Shown here piece by piece: positions 22,101-35,300 of a stretch of 64,000 nucleotides of DNA. This DNA is from Owenia fusiformis (lineage: Eukaryota > Annelida > Polychaeta > Sabellida > Oweniidae): assembly GCA_903813345.2 (NCBI GenBank), contig CAIIXF020000003.1, forward strand, positions 18,244,931 through 18,308,930. Reading direction: 5' to 3'. The translations under genes were made by a program, and so were the position numbers. Each line of letters begins with the position of its first letter. Position 1 is the stretch's first letter. The notes beneath the pieces are model-generated. The model made no database searches and was not told the origin of the DNA. It saw only the letters and a list, made by a program, of their open reading frames with translations.

Positions 22101-23009
22101 TTTTTCTGTACACACGTTCTCATCAACGAGAGAAATCTGGATAAATCTACTCATACACGTTGTTAGGGGGCTAGGCGTAGTTGGTGGGAAATTAGGTCAA
22201 ATCCCGATCTGGGTCAAAGGTCGAAATCTAGGTCGAAATCTGCATTTCCGCTATTTTGGCCTCTCGAGCCTCCTTAAGAAGTCAAAATCGGAGGAAAACT
22301 AGCTGGTCGGAAAGACAGTTTTCCGAGCATTAAAAAAACAGTGAACCAAATTGAAATCCGACCATTAGTTATCGAGATATACGCGTTTGAAGTTCGCGTA
22401 CGGGCCACCGTTGCCGTATATCTAGACGGCACGAATACACTTGGTATACGTATCTCTGCGAACAACAGACATTTGAAAGAAAATAGGCCCGAACGATGAC
22501 TAGAGCATTTCTAAAACAACGATTCCCTTCGTCAAACTAACGATTGCGGAATGTAGAACGACGCGTACGCTGCTCGAATCTACGTCGAAAGCTCTATATA
22601 GACGTCTGGAAGGCCTATTTTTTGAAGGACTATTTTTTGACCTCGACGGATCCGCGAAGCACGAGCCAGGCATTCTCCCCAACTACCTCCCTAGATTCCC
22701 CGTCCTTTAATCGACCATTATAGGCCCTCAGAGCGTCCGTAGAGCCATTTCCCTCTATACGCGTATGGCCGAATCCTATTATTAGACTCCAGATTTCATC
22801 TGGAGTCTATTGCTTTTGCCAGTTTTCTTATTATTAGACTCCAGATGAAAATCTGGAGTCTATTGCTTTTGCCAGTTTTCTTATTATTATTATTATTATT
22901 CTTTCTTTGCCAGTTTTCTCAGCAACTAGAAGGACTTACTAAAATCTGCTAACATAGTCAGCTGGGTAATGAGACCTAGTTTCTGGGAAATTAGGTCAAA
23001 TGTTTATCT

Positions 23010-23022
23010 AGGTCAAAGGTCA
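23010..23022 (+). promoter_or_regulatory. DR1 motif in nested HLE-A
   Basis: Perfect AGGTCAAAGGTCA in the 5' domain. Equivalent sites in the host elements are at 24744-24756 and 27421-27433, with duplicate copies at 38837-38849 and 41514-41526. Confidence 0.4.
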
Positions 23023-24566
23023 AGAACTAGGTCAAATCGTGTGTTTTCACTATTTTACAAGTTTTCTCAGTCGTCCTTCGGTATTTTTGCTCCGGGTTTT
23101 TTTCATCATGTTCCTTAGAAAAAAAGCTAATTCCGCAAGGCAAATCGTTTTTTGATTACTCTTACCGATTTTGAGATATGGCGTCCAAAAAGTAGGTCAG
23201 AACATAAAAAGTTCTCCAAAGTCAACGTGTGAGTTATCAAATAAGTGTAGAATTATCTCAGGAATCCGAATCTGCAAACAAAAATTTGATCCGACATCCC
23301 GTTCGGAAGTTATAGCCTTTTGAAATCTCAAAAATCGGTAAATTTGGTGCCTATGTTAAGTCAATGGGAAAAAAGACTTTTTCGAAGTGTAAAATACAAG
23401 ATGTAGACTGAGTACAGCTTAACATAATGAATGCTTATAAAACAAGGGGACCTCAAAAGCTACATAGCTTCAAAATTTGGACACCAAAATGCCTAGGTCA
23501 AAATCTAGGTCAAATTCATAGTTTTTCCTTATTTTTACGATTCTGACACTACACTTTAATAATTTGCTTCAAAATTTTGTATACAGGTAGCAAAGAGTGT
23601 GCTCATAGTGTTAGCCTTTTGCCGTCAGAAAGTATTTTTACCCACTTTTGAGATATGGTGTCCGTAAAGTAGGTCAAAATAAAAAGTTCTCCAGATCCAA
23701 CGTATGAGTTATGAATTAAGGGTAGAATTTTCTCAGGAATCCGAATCTGCAAACTAAATTTCGATCCGACTTCCGGTTCGGAAGTTATGACGTGTCCAAA
23801 AAGTAGGTCAAAATAAAAAATTTCCAAATTTAACGTATGAGTTATGAATTAGGGGTAAAATTTTGTCAGGAATCTGAATCTGCAAATTAAATTTCGATCC
23901 GACTTCCGGTTCGAAAGTTATGGCGTTTTGAAAGCTCAAAAGTCGCTAAATTTGGTGCCCCATGTTATGTCAATGAGAAAAAGGATTTTTTGAAGTGTAA
24001 AATACCAGATATAGACTGAGTACAGCTTAATATTCTGAAAGCCTATAAAAGGAGGGGACCTCGTAGGCTATCTAGCTTTAAAATTTGGACGCAAAAATGC
24101 CTTGGTCAAAATCTAGGTCAAATTCATAGTTTTTCCTTATTTTTGCGATTCTGACATTACACTTTAAGGATTTGCTTAAAAATTTTGTATACAGGTAGCA
24201 AAGAGTGTGCTTATAGTGTTAGCCTTCTGCCGTCAGAAAGTTTTTTGACCCACTTTTGAGATATGGTGTCCGAAATGTAGGTCAAAATAAAAAATTCTCC
24301 AAATTTAATGTATGAGTTATGAATTAAGGGTAGAATTTTCTCAGGAATCAGAATCTTTAAATCAAATTTCGAACTTACTTCTGGTAAGATAGGTATAGCG
24401 GTTTGAAGTCTCGAAAAGTCGATATGATGATATCCCCATGTTAAGCTAATAGAGTCGAAGATAGCCTTCTTAAAAGTTGTCTAAATGTCTATATTCTAGC
24501 TGACTCAGCTTATTTTGAATGACTCGGCTTACAAGTTCTGGATGACTCAGCTTAAACAAAGTTTAA

Positions 24567-24608
24567 ATCTGGAGTCTTAAATTGAACTTGTTCAATTTAC
24601 ATGTCTAG
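24567..24608 (+). other. 3' terminus of nested HLE-A
   Basis: ATCTGGAGTCT (24567-24577), the AAATTGAAC/GTTCAATTT hairpin, ACATG and TCTAG (24604-24608). The host TTA tract resumes at 24609. The 5' flank is A (22833) and the 3' flank is T, the A^T context of canonical Helitrons. Confidence 0.85.
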
Positions 24609-27288
24609 TTATTATTATTATTATTATTATTTTTCTTTCTTTCCGCGTTTTCTCAGCAACTAGAGGGACTTCCTAAAATCTGCTAACATAGTCAACTAGG
24701 TAATGAGTTCTAGTTTCTGGGAAATTAGGTCAAATGTTTATCTAGGTCAAAGGTCAAGAACTAGGTCAAATCGTCTCTTTTTGCTATTTCACAAGTTTTC
24801 TCAGTCGTCCTTTGGTATTTTCGCTCCGGGTTTTTTTCATCATGTTCCTTAGAAAAAAAGCTAATTCCGTAAGGCAAACCGTTTTTTGATTACTCTTACC
24901 GATTTTGAGATATGGCGTCCAAAAAGTAGGTCAGAACATAAAAAATTCTCCAAATTCAACGTGTGAATTATCAAATAAGTGTAGAATTATCTCAGGAATC
25001 CGAATCTGCAAACCAAATTTTGATCCGACTTCCGGTTCGGAAGTTATAGCGTTTTGAAATCTCAAAAATCGCTAAATTTGGTGCCCATGTTAAGTCAATG
25101 GGAAAAAAGGCTTTTTCGAAGTGTAAAATACAAGATATAGACTGAGTTCAGCTAAACATATTGAATGCCTATAAAAGAAGGGGACATCAAAAGCTACATA
25201 GCTTCGAAATTTGGACACCAAAATGCCTAGGTCAAAATCTAGGTCAAATTCATAGTTTTTCCTTATTTTTGCGATTCTGGCACTACACTTTTAGGATTTG
25301 CTTCAAAATTTTGTATACAGGTAGCAAAGAGTGTGCTAATAGTGAGAGCCTTTTGCCGTCAGAAAGTATTTTGACCCACTTTTGAGATATGGTGTCCGTA
25401 AAGTAGGTCAAAATAAAAATTTCTCATAATTTAACTTATGAGTTATGAATTAAGGGTAGAATTTTCTCAGGAATCCGAATCTGCAAACCAAATTTCAATC
25501 CGACTTTTCGTTGGGAAGTTATGGCGTTTTGAAAGCTCAAAAATCGCTAATTTTGGTGCCCCATGTTATGTCAATGAGAAAAAAGATTCTTTTGAAGTGT
25601 AAAATACCAGATAAAGACTGAGTACAGCTTAAGATTCTGAAAGTCTATAAAAGAAGGGGACCTCGAAGGCTATCTAGCTTTAAAATTTGGACACCAAAAT
25701 CCCTAGGTCAAAATCTAGGTCAAATACATAGTTTTTCCTTATTTTTGCGATTCTGGCACTACACTTTTAGGATTTGCTTCAAAATTTTGTATACAGGTAG
25801 CAAAGAGTGGGCTTATAGTGTTAGCCTTTTGCCGTCAGAGAGTATTTTGACCCACTTTTGAGATATGGTGTCCGAAAAGTAGGTCAAAATAAAAAATTCT
25901 CCAAATTTTACATATGAGTTATGAATTAAGAGTAGAATTTTCTCAGGAATCCGAATCTGCAAACCAAATTTCGATCCGACTTCCGGTTCCAAAGTTATGG
26001 CGTGTCCGAAAAGTAGGTCAAAATAAAAATTCGCCAAATTTAACGTATGAGTTATGAATAAGGGGTAGAATTTTGTCAGGAATTCGAATCTTTAAATCAA
26101 ATTTCGATCCGACTTCCGGTTTGAAAGTTATGGCGTTTTGAAATTTCGAGAAAAATCGATCTGATGTTATCCTGAAAGTCAAGGAAAAAAGATTTTTTTG
26201 AAGTGTAAAATACGAGATATAGATTGAGTACACCTTTAGATAATGAATTCCTATAAAAGAAGGGGACCTCAAAAGCTACCTAGTTTCAATATTTGGACAC
26301 AAAAATGCCTAGGTCAAAATCTAGGTCAAATTCATAGTTTTTCCTTATTTTTGCGATTCTGGCACTACACTTTTAGGATTTGCTTCAAAAATTTGTATAC
26401 AGGTAGCAAAGAGTGTGCTAATAGTGTTAGCCTTTTGCCGTCAGAGAGTATTTTGACCCACTTTTGAGATATGGTGTCCGAAAAGTAGGTCAAAATAAAA
26501 GTTCTCCGAATTTAGCATATGAGTTATGAAATAAGGATAGAATTTTCTGAGGAATCTGAATCTGCAAACCAAATTTCGATCCGACTTTCTGTTTGAAAGT
26601 AATAGCGTTTTGAAAGCTCAAAAATTGCTAAATTTGGTGCCCCATGTTATGTCAATAGGGAAAAAGATTTTTTTGAAGTCTAAAATACCAGATATAGACT
26701 GAGTACAGCTTAACATTCTGAAAGCCTTTAAAAGAAGGGGACCTCGAAGGCTATCTAGCTTTAAAATTTGGACACCAAAATGCCAAGGTCAAAATCTAGG
26801 GCAAATTCATAATTTTCCTTATTTTTGCGATTCTGACATTACACTTTAATGATTTGCTTCGAAATTTTGTATACAGGTAGCAAAGAGTGTGCTTATAGTG
26901 ATAGCCTTTTGCCGTCAGAAAGTATTTTGACCCACTTTTGAGATATGGTGTCCAAAAAGTAGGTCAAAATAAAAAAATCTCCAAATTTAATGTATGAGTT
27001 ATGAATTAAGGGTAGAATTTTCTCAGGAGTCCGAATCTTTAAACCAAAATACAATCTAACTTCTGGTTAGATAGGTATAGCGGTTTGAAGTCTCGAAAAG
27101 TCGCTATGATGATATCCCCATGTTAAGCCAATGGAGTCGAAGATAAAAAATGGAGAGTTGTCTAAATTCTAGCTGACTCGATCAGCTTATTCTGGATGAC
27201 TCAGCTTACAAGTATTCTGGATGACTCAGCTTAAAAAAAGAATTAAATCTGGAGTCTTAAATTGAACTTGTTCAATTTACATGTCTAG
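24609..27288 (+). mobile_element. HLE-A host element, body (leader at 22782-22833)
   Basis: Remainder of the host interrupted by the nested copy: TTA/TTTC tract, TTTCCGCG, 5' domain with DR1, four core units (anchors near 25261, 25737, 26343 and 26817), a TGACTCAG-box region near 27190-27235, and the 3' terminus ATCTGGAGTCT (27247) to TCTAG (27284-27288). Core spacing alternates between about 475 and 606 bp. The longer form carries an extra ~130-bp segment ending in a second GAATTAGGGG-type block. Confidence 0.75.
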
Positions 27289-29367
27289 TTATTATTATTA
27301 TTATTATTTTTCTTTCTTTGCCAGTTTTCTCAGCTACTAGAAGGACTTACTAAAATCTGCTAACATAGTCAGCTGGGTAATGAGACCTAGTTTCTGGGAA
27401 ATTAGGTCAAATGTTTATCTAGGTCAAAGGTCAAGAACTAGGTCAAATCGTGTGTTTTCACTATTTTACAAGTTTTCTCAGTCGTCCTTCGGTATTTTGG
27501 CTCCGGGTTTTTTTCATCATGTTCCTTAGAAAAAAAGCTAATTCCGTAAGGCAAATCGTTTTTTGATTACTCCTACCGATTTTGAGATATGGCGTCCGAA
27601 AAGTAGGTCAGAACATAAAAAGTTCTCCAAAGTCAACGTGTGAGTTATCAAATAAGTGTAGAATTATCTCAGGAATCCGAATCTGCAAACAAAAATCTGA
27701 TCCGACATCCGGTTCGGAAGTTATAGCCTTTTGAAATCTCAAAAATCGCTAAATTTGGTGCCTATGTTAAGTCAATGGGAAAAAAGACTTTTTCGAAGTG
27801 TAAAATACAAGATGTAGACTGAGTACAGCTTAACATAATGAATGCTTATAAAACAAGGAGACCTCAAAAGCTACATAGCTTCAAAATTTGGACACCAAAA
27901 TGCCTAGGTCAAAATCTAGGTCAAATTCATAGTTTTTCCTTATTTTTGCGATTCTGGCACTACACTTTTAGGATTTGCTTCAAAATTTTGTATACAGGTA
28001 GCAAAGAGTGTGCTAATAGTGTTAGCCTTTTGCCGTCAAAAAGTATTTTGACCCACTTTTGAGATATGGTGTCCGTAAAGTAGGTCAAAATAAAAATTTC
28101 TCATAATTTAACTTATGAGTTATGAATTAAGGGTAGAATTTTCTCAGGAATCCGAATCTGCAAACCAAATTTCAATCCGACTTTTCGTTGGGAAGTTATG
28201 GCGTTTTGAAAGCTTTAAAATCGCTAATTTTGGTGCCCCATGTTATGTCAATGAGAAAAAAGATTTTTTTGAAGTGTAAAATACCAGATAAAGACTGAGT
28301 ACAGCTTAAGATTCTGAAAGTCTATAAAAGAAGGGGACCTCGAAGGCTATCTAGCTTTAAAATTTGGACACCAAAATCCCTAGGTCAAAATCTAGGTCAA
28401 ATACATAGTTTTTCCTTATTTTTGCGATTCTGGCACTACACCTTTAGGATTTGCTTCAAAATTTTGTATACAGGTAGCAAAGAGTGGGCTTATAGTGTTA
28501 GCCTTTTGCCGTCAGAGAGTATTTTGACCCACTTTTGAGATATGGTGTCCGAAAAGTAGGTCAAAATAAAAGTTCTCCGAATTTAGCATATGAGTTATGA
28601 AATAAGGATAGAATTTTCTGAGGAATCTGAATCTGCAAACCAAATTTCGATCCGACTTTCTGTTTGAAAGTTATAGCGTTTTGAAAGCTCAAAAATTGCT
28701 AAATTTGGTGCCCCATGTTATGTCAATAGGGAAAAAGATTTTTTTGAAGTCTAAAAGACCAAATATAGACTGAGTACAGCTTAACATTCTGAAAGCCTTT
28801 AAAAGAAGGGGACTTCGAAGGCTATCTAGCTTTAAAATTTGGACACCAAAATGCCAAGGTCAAAATCTAGGGCAAATTCATAATTTTCCTTATTTTTGCG
28901 ATTCTGACATTACACTTTAATGATTTGCTTCGAAATTTTGTATACAGGTAGCAAAGAGTGTGCTTATAGTGATAGCCTTTTGCCGTCAGAAAGTATTTTG
29001 ACCCACTTTTGAGATATGGTGTCCAAAAAGTAGGTCAAAATAAAAAATCTCCAAATTTAATGTATGAGTTATGAATTAAGGGTAGAATTTTCTCAGGAGT
29101 CCGAATCTTTAAACCAAAATACAATCTAACTTCTGGTTAGATAGTTATAGCGGTTTGAAGTCTCGAAAAGTCGATATGATGATATCCCCATGTTAAGCCA
29201 ATGGAGTCGAAGATAAAAAATGGAGAGTTGTCTAAATGTCTAAATTCTAGCTGACTCGATCAGCTTATTCTGGATGACTCAGCTTACAAGTATTCTGGAT
29301 GACTCAGCTTAAAAAAAAGAATTAAATCTGGAGTCTTAAATTGAACTTGTTCAATTTACATGTCTAG
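27289..29367 (+). mobile_element. HLE-A element without its 5' leader
   Basis: Starts at the TTA/TTTC tract directly after a TCTAG end. It has a 5' domain very similar to that of the nested element (CTTTGCCAGTTTTCTCAGC), three core units (anchors near 27938, 28414 and 28888) and the 3' terminus at 29326-29367. The final TCTAG abuts the first unit of sat714 array 2. The missing leader probably collapsed with the near-identical leader at 22782. Alternatively, read-through past the first 3' end made a two-ended transposon. Confidence 0.7.
29326..29367 (+). other. 3' terminus of composite HLE-A, copy 1
   Basis: ATCTGGAGTCT (29326-29336), hairpin, TCTAG (29363-29367), then sat714. The duplicate terminus is at 43419-43460. 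The internal terminus at 27247-27288 has its duplicate at 41340-41381. Confidence 0.8.
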
Positions 29368-32300
29368 TAATTTTTGCTTTTGTATGTGCAAAAGCAAAAA
29401 TTTTTCTGTACACACGTTCTCATCAACGAGAGAAATCTGGATAAATCTACTCATACACGTTGTTAGGGGGCTAGGCGTAGTTGGTGGGAAATTAGGTCAA
29501 ATCCCGATCTGGGTCAAAGGTCGAAATCTAGGTCGAAATCTGCATTTCCGCTATTTTGGCCTCTCGAGCCTCCTTAAGAAGTCAAAATCGGAGGAAAACT
29601 AGCTGGTCGGAAAGACAGTTTTCCGAGCATTAAAAAAACAGTGAACCAAATTGAAATCCGACCATTAGTTATCGAGATATACGCGTTTGAAGTTCGCGTA
29701 CGGGCCACCGTTGCCGTATATCTAGACGGCACGAATACACTTGGTATACGTATCTCTGCGAACAACAGACATTTGAAAGAAAATAGGCCCGAACGATGAC
29801 TAGAGCATTTCTAAAACAACGATTCCCTTCGTCAAACTAACGATTGCGGAATGTAGAACGACGCGTACGCTGCTCGAATCTACGTCGAAAGCTCTATATA
29901 GACGTCTGGAAGGCCTATTTTTTGAAGGACTATTTTTTGACCTCGACGGATCCGCGAAGCACGAGCCAGGCATTCTCCCCAACTACCTCCCTAGATTCCC
30001 CGTCCTTTAATCGACCATTATAGGCCCTCAGAGCGTCCGTAGAGCCATTTCCCTCTATACGCGTATGGCCGAATCCTATTATAATTTTTGCTTTTGTATG
30101 TGCAAAAGCAAAAATTTTTCTGTACACACGTTCTCATCAACGAGAGAAATCTGGATAAATCTACTCATACACGTTGTTAGGGGGCTAGGCGTAGTTGGTG
30201 GGAAATTAGGTCAAATCCCGATCTGGGTCAAAGGTCGAAATCTAGGTCGAAATCTGCATTTCCGCTATTTTGGCCTCTCGAGCCTCCTTAAGAAGTCAAA
30301 ATCGGAGGAAAACTAGCTGGTCGGAAAGACAGTTTTCCGAGCATTAAAAAAACAGTGAACCAAATTGAAATCCGACCATTAGTTATCGAGATATACGCGT
30401 TTGAAGTTCGCGTACGGGCCACCGTTGCCGTATATCTAGACGGCACGAATACACTTGGTATACGTATCTCTGCGAACAACAGACATTTGAAAGAAAATAG
30501 GCCCGAACGATGACTAGAGCATTTCTAAAACAACGATTCCCTTCGTCAAACTAACGATTGCGGAATGTAGAACGACGCGTACGCTGCTCGAATCTACGTC
30601 GAAAGCTCTATATAGACGTCTGGAAGGCCTATTTTTTGAAGGACTATTTTTTGACCTCGACGGATCCGCGAAGCACGAGCCAGGCATTCTCCCCAACTAC
30701 CTCCCTAGATTCCCCGTCCTTTAATCGACCATTATAGGCCCTCAGAGCGTCCGTAGAGCCATTTCCCTCTATACGCGTATGGCCGAATCCTATTATAATT
30801 TTTGCTTTTGTATGTGCAAAAGCAAAAATTTTTCTGTACACACGTTCTCATCAACGAGAGAAATCTGGATAAATCTACTCATACACGTTGTTAGGGGGCT
30901 AGGCGTAGTTGGTGGGAAATTAGGTCAAATCCCGATCTGGGTCAAAGGTCGAAATCTAGGTCGAAATCTGCATTTCCGCTATTTTGGCCTCTCGAGCCTC
31001 CTTAAGAAGTCAAAATCGGAGGAAAACTAGCTGGTCGGAAAGACAGTTTTCCGAGCATTAAAAAAACAGTGAACCAAATTGAAATCCGACCATTAGTTAT
31101 CGAGATATACGCGTTTGAAGTTCGCGTACGGGCCACCGTTGCCGTATATCTAGACGGCACGAATACACTTGGTATACGTATCTCTGCGAACAACAGACAT
31201 TTGAAAGAAAATAGGCCCGAACGATGACTAGAGCATTTCTAAAACAACGATTCCCTTCGTCAAACTAACGATTGCGGAATGTAGAACGACGCGTACGCTG
31301 CTCGAATCTACGTCGAAAGCTCTATATAGACGTCTGGAAGGCCTATTTTTTGAAGGACTATTTTTTGACCTCGACGGATCCGCGAAGCACGAGCCAGGCA
31401 TTCTCCCCAACTACCTCCCTAGATTCCCCGTCCTTTAATCGACCATTATAGGCCCTCAGAGCGTCCGTAGAGCCATTTCCCTCTATACGCGTATGGCCGA
31501 ATCCTATTATAATTTTTGCTTTTGTATGTGCAAAAGCAAAAATTTTTCTGTACACACGTTCTCATCAACGAGAGAAATCTGGATAAATCTACTCATACAC
31601 GTTGTTAGGGGGCTAGGCGTAGTTGGTGGGAAATTAGGTCAAATCCCGATCTGGGTCAAAGGTCGAAATCTAGGTCGAAATCTGCATTTCCGCTATTTTG
31701 GCCTCTCGAGCCTCCTTAAGAAGTCAAAATCGGAGGAAAACTAGCTGGTCGGAAAGACAGTTTTCCGAGCATTAAAAAAACAGTGAACCAAATTGAAATC
31801 CGACCATTAGTTATCGAGATATACGCGTTTGAAGTTCGCGTACGGGCCACCGTTGCCGTATATCTAGACGGCACGAATACACTTGGTATACGTATCTCTG
31901 CGAACAACAGACATTTGAAAGAAAATAGGCCCGAACGATGACTAGAGCATTTCTAAAACAACGATTCCCTTCGTCAAACTAACGATTGCGGAATGTAGAA
32001 CGACGCGTACGCTGCTCGAATCTACGTCGAAAGCTCTATATAGACGTCTGGAAGGCCTATTTTTTGAAGGACTATTTTTTGACCTCGACGGATCCGCGAA
32101 GCACGAGCCAGGCATTCTCCCCAACTACCTCCCTAGATTCCCCGTCCTTTAATCGACCATTATAGGCCCTCAGAGCGTCCGTAGAGCCATTTCCCTCTAT
32201 ACGCGTATGGCCGAATCCTATTATAATTTTTGCTTTTGTATGTGCAAAAGCAAAAATTTTTCTGTACACACGTTCTCATCAACGAGAGAAATCTGGATAA

Positions 32301-35300
32301 ATCTACTCATACACGTTGTTAGGGGGCTAGGCGTAGTTGGTGGGAAATTAGGTCAAATCCCGATCTGGGTCAAAGGTCGAAATCTAGGTCGAAATCTGCA
32401 TTTCCGCTATTTTGGCCTCTCGAGCCTCCTTAAGAAGTCAAAATCGGAGGAAAACTAGCTGGTCGGAAAGACAGTTTTCCGAGCATTAAAAAAACAGTGA
32501 ACCAAATTGAAATCCGACCATTAGTTATCGAGATATACGCGTTTGAAGTTCGCGTACGGGCCACCGTTGCCGTATATCTAGACGGCACGAATACACTTGG
32601 TATACGTATCTCTGCGAACAACAGACATTTGAAAGAAAATAGGCCCGAACGATGACTAGAGCATTTCTAAAACAACGATTCCCTTCGTCAAACTAACGAT
32701 TGCGGAATGTAGAACGACGCGTACGCTGCTCGAATCTACGTCGAAAGCTCTATATAGACGTCTGGAAGGCCTATTTTTTGAAGGACTATTTTTTGACCTC
32801 GACGGATCCGCGAAGCACGAGCCAGGCATTCTCCCCAACTACCTCCCTAGATTCCCCGTCCTTTAATCGACCATTATAGGCCCTCAGAGCGTCCGTAGAG
32901 CCATTTCCCTCTATACGCGTATGGCCGAATCCTATTATAATTTTTGCTTTTGTATGTGCAAAAGCAAAAATTTTTCTGTACACACGTTCTCATCAACGAG
33001 AGAAATCTGGATAAATCTACTCATACACGTTGTTAGGGGGCTAGGCGTAGTTGGTGGGAAATTAGGTCAAATCCCGATCTGGGTCAAAGGTCGAAATCTA
33101 GGTCGAAATCTGCATTTCCGCTATTTTGGCCTCTCGAGCCTCCTTAAGAAGTCAAAATCGGAGGAAAACTAGCTGGTCGGAAAGACAGTTTTCCGAGCAT
33201 TAAAAAAACAGTGAACCAAATTGAAATCCGACCATTAGTTATCGAGATATACGCGTTTGAAGTTCGCGTACGGGCCACCGTTGCCGTATATCTAGACGGC
33301 ACGAATACACTTGGTATACGTATCTCTGCGAACAACAGACATTTGAAAGAAAATAGGCCCGAACGATGACTAGAGCATTTCTAAAACAACGATTCCCTTC
33401 GTCAAACTAACGATTGCGGAATGTAGAACGACGCGTACGCTGCTCGAATCTACGTCGAAAGCTCTATATAGACGTCTGGAAGGCCTATTTTTTGAAGGAC
33501 TATTTTTTGACCTCGACGGATCCGCGAAGCACGAGCCAGGCATTCTCCCCAACTACCTCCCTAGATTCCCCGTCCTTTAATCGACCATTATAGGCCCTCA
33601 GAGCGTCCGTAGAGCCATTTCCCTCTATACGCGTATGGCCGAATCCTATTATAATTTTTGCTTTTGTATGTGCAAAAGCAAAAATTTTTCTGTACACACG
33701 TTCTCATCAACGAGAGAAATCTGGATAAATCTACTCATACACGTTGTTAGGGGGCTAGGCGTAGTTGGTGGGAAATTAGGTCAAATCCCGATCTGGGTCA
33801 AAGGTCGAAATCTAGGTCGAAATCTGCATTTCCGCTATTTTGGCCTCTCGAGCCTCCTTAAGAAGTCAAAATCGGAGGAAAACTAGCTGGTCGGAAAGAC
33901 AGTTTTCCGAGCATTAAAAAAACAGTGAACCAAATTGAAATCCGACCATTAGTTATCGAGATATACGCGTTTGAAGTTCGCGTACGGGCCACCGTTGCCG
34001 TATATCTAGACGGCACGAATACACTTGGTATACGTATCTCTGCGAACAACAGACATTTGAAAGAAAATAGGCCCGAACGATGACTAGAGCATTTCTAAAA
34101 CAACGATTCCCTTCGTCAAACTAACGATTGCGGAATGTAGAACGACGCGTACGCTGCTCGAATCTACGTCGAAAGCTCTATATAGACGTCTGGAAGGCCT
34201 ATTTTTTGAAGGACTATTTTTTGACCTCGACGGATCCGCGAAGCACGAGCCAGGCATTCTCCCCAACTACCTCCCTAGATTCCCCGTCCTTTAATCGACC
34301 ATTATAGGCCCTCAGAGCGTCCGTAGAGCCATTTCCCTCTATACGCGTATGGCCGAATCCTATTATAATTTTTGCTTTTGTATGTGCAAAAGCAAAAATT
34401 TTTCTGTACACACGTTCTCATCAACGAGAGAAATCTGGATAAATCTACTCATACACGTTGTTAGGGGGCTAGGCGTAGTTGGTGGGAAATTAGGTCAAAT
34501 CCCGATCTGGGTCAAAGGTCGAAATCTAGGTCGAAATCTGCATTTCCGCTATTTTGGCCTCTCGAGCCTCCTTAAGAAGTCAAAATCGGAGGAAAACTAG
34601 CTGGTCGGAAAGACAGTTTTCCGAGCATTAAAAAAACAGTGAACCAAATTGAAATCCGACCATTAGTTATCGAGATATACGCGTTTGAAGTTCGCGTACG
34701 GGCCACCGTTGCCGTATATCTAGACGGCACGAATACACTTGGTATACGTATCTCTGCGAACAACAGACATTTGAAAGAAAATAGGCCCGAACGATGACTA
34801 GAGCATTTCTAAAACAACGATTCCCTTCGTCAAACTAACGATTGCGGAATGTAGAACGACGCGTACGCTGCTCGAATCTACGTCGAAAGCTCTATATAGA
34901 CGTCTGGAAGGCCTATTTTTTGAAGGACTATTTTTTGACCTCGACGGATCCGCGAAGCACGAGCCAGGCATTCTCCCCAACTACCTCCCTAGATTCCCCG
35001 TCCTTTAATCGACCATTATAGGCCCTCAGAGCGTCCGTAGAGCCATTTCCCTCTATACGCGTATGGCCGAATCCTATTATAATTTTTGCTTTTGTATGTG
35101 CAAAAGCAAAAATTTTTCTGTACACACGTTCTCATCAACGAGAGAAATCTGGATAAATCTACTCATACACGTTGTTAGGGGGCTAGGCGTAGTTGGTGGG
35201 AAATTAGGTCAAATCCCGATCTGGGTCAAAGGTCGAAATCTAGGTCGAAATCTGCATTTCCGCTATTTTGGCCTCTCGAGCCTCCTTAAGAAGTCAAAAT

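Larger units (their letters stand above)
9930..22781 (+). repeat. sat714 array 1 (18 units)
   Basis: 12,852 bp, which is exactly 18 x 714 bp, head to tail. Unit starts are 9930 + 714k. All four overlapping small open frames of the unit translate identically in every complete copy, and no length change occurs in this array. It is bordered on the left by an HLE-A 3' end and on the right by an HLE-A 5' end. Frames of 60-83 codons repeat once per unit on both strands. They overlap each other, match no family I recognise and have no sign of selection; I treat them as non-coding. Confidence 0.95.
22834..24608 (+). mobile_element. Nested HLE-A, 1,775 bp, with known empty site
   Basis: A complete element from TTAGACTCC with GAAA-loop hairpin (22835-22862) to TCTAG (24604-24608). 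It has about two core units (anchors near 23527 and 24135). It splits the TTA tract of the host into 2 units on the left (22828-22833) and 7 on the right (24609-24629). The duplicate host at 38650 has 9 uninterrupted TTA units (38696-38722). The length difference between composites is exactly 1,775 bp. There is no target-site duplication. The ends could be shifted by up to four bases because T, T and A are shared by the two flanks. Confidence 0.9.
22782..29367 (+). mobile_element. Composite HLE-A insertion in sat714, copy 1
   Basis: 6,586 bp lying between complete sat714 units. Removing it restores an exact unit junction (CCTATTA then TAATTTTTGC) with no duplicated or lost base, flanked by A and T. 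It contains two 5' leaders (22782 and 22834) but three TCTAG 3' ends (24608, 27288, 29367). It therefore consists of HLE-A elements nested in one another's TTA tracts, one having lost its leader. No gene is present. Confidence 0.8.
24609..29367 (+). repeat. 4,759-bp duplicated block, copy 1
   Basis: The block matches 38702-43460 at a constant offset of 14,093 bp. Diagnostic variants are shared (for example GAAAGTAATAGCG at 26595 and GATAGGTATAG at 27070), and I saw no difference at the points compared. Left of the block the copies diverge only because of the nested element: G of CTAG in this copy, TTA in the other. Confidence 0.9.

Noticed and set aside
9930-22781. CRISPR array
   Set aside because: The 714-bp period has no short repeat with unique spacers, there are no cas genes, and the context is eukaryotic.
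22782-29367. LTR retrotransposon or cut-and-paste MITE
   Set aside because: There are no long terminal repeats, primer-binding site, polypurine tract or reverse transcriptase. The filled/empty comparison shows no target-site duplication, which cut-and-paste elements would leave.
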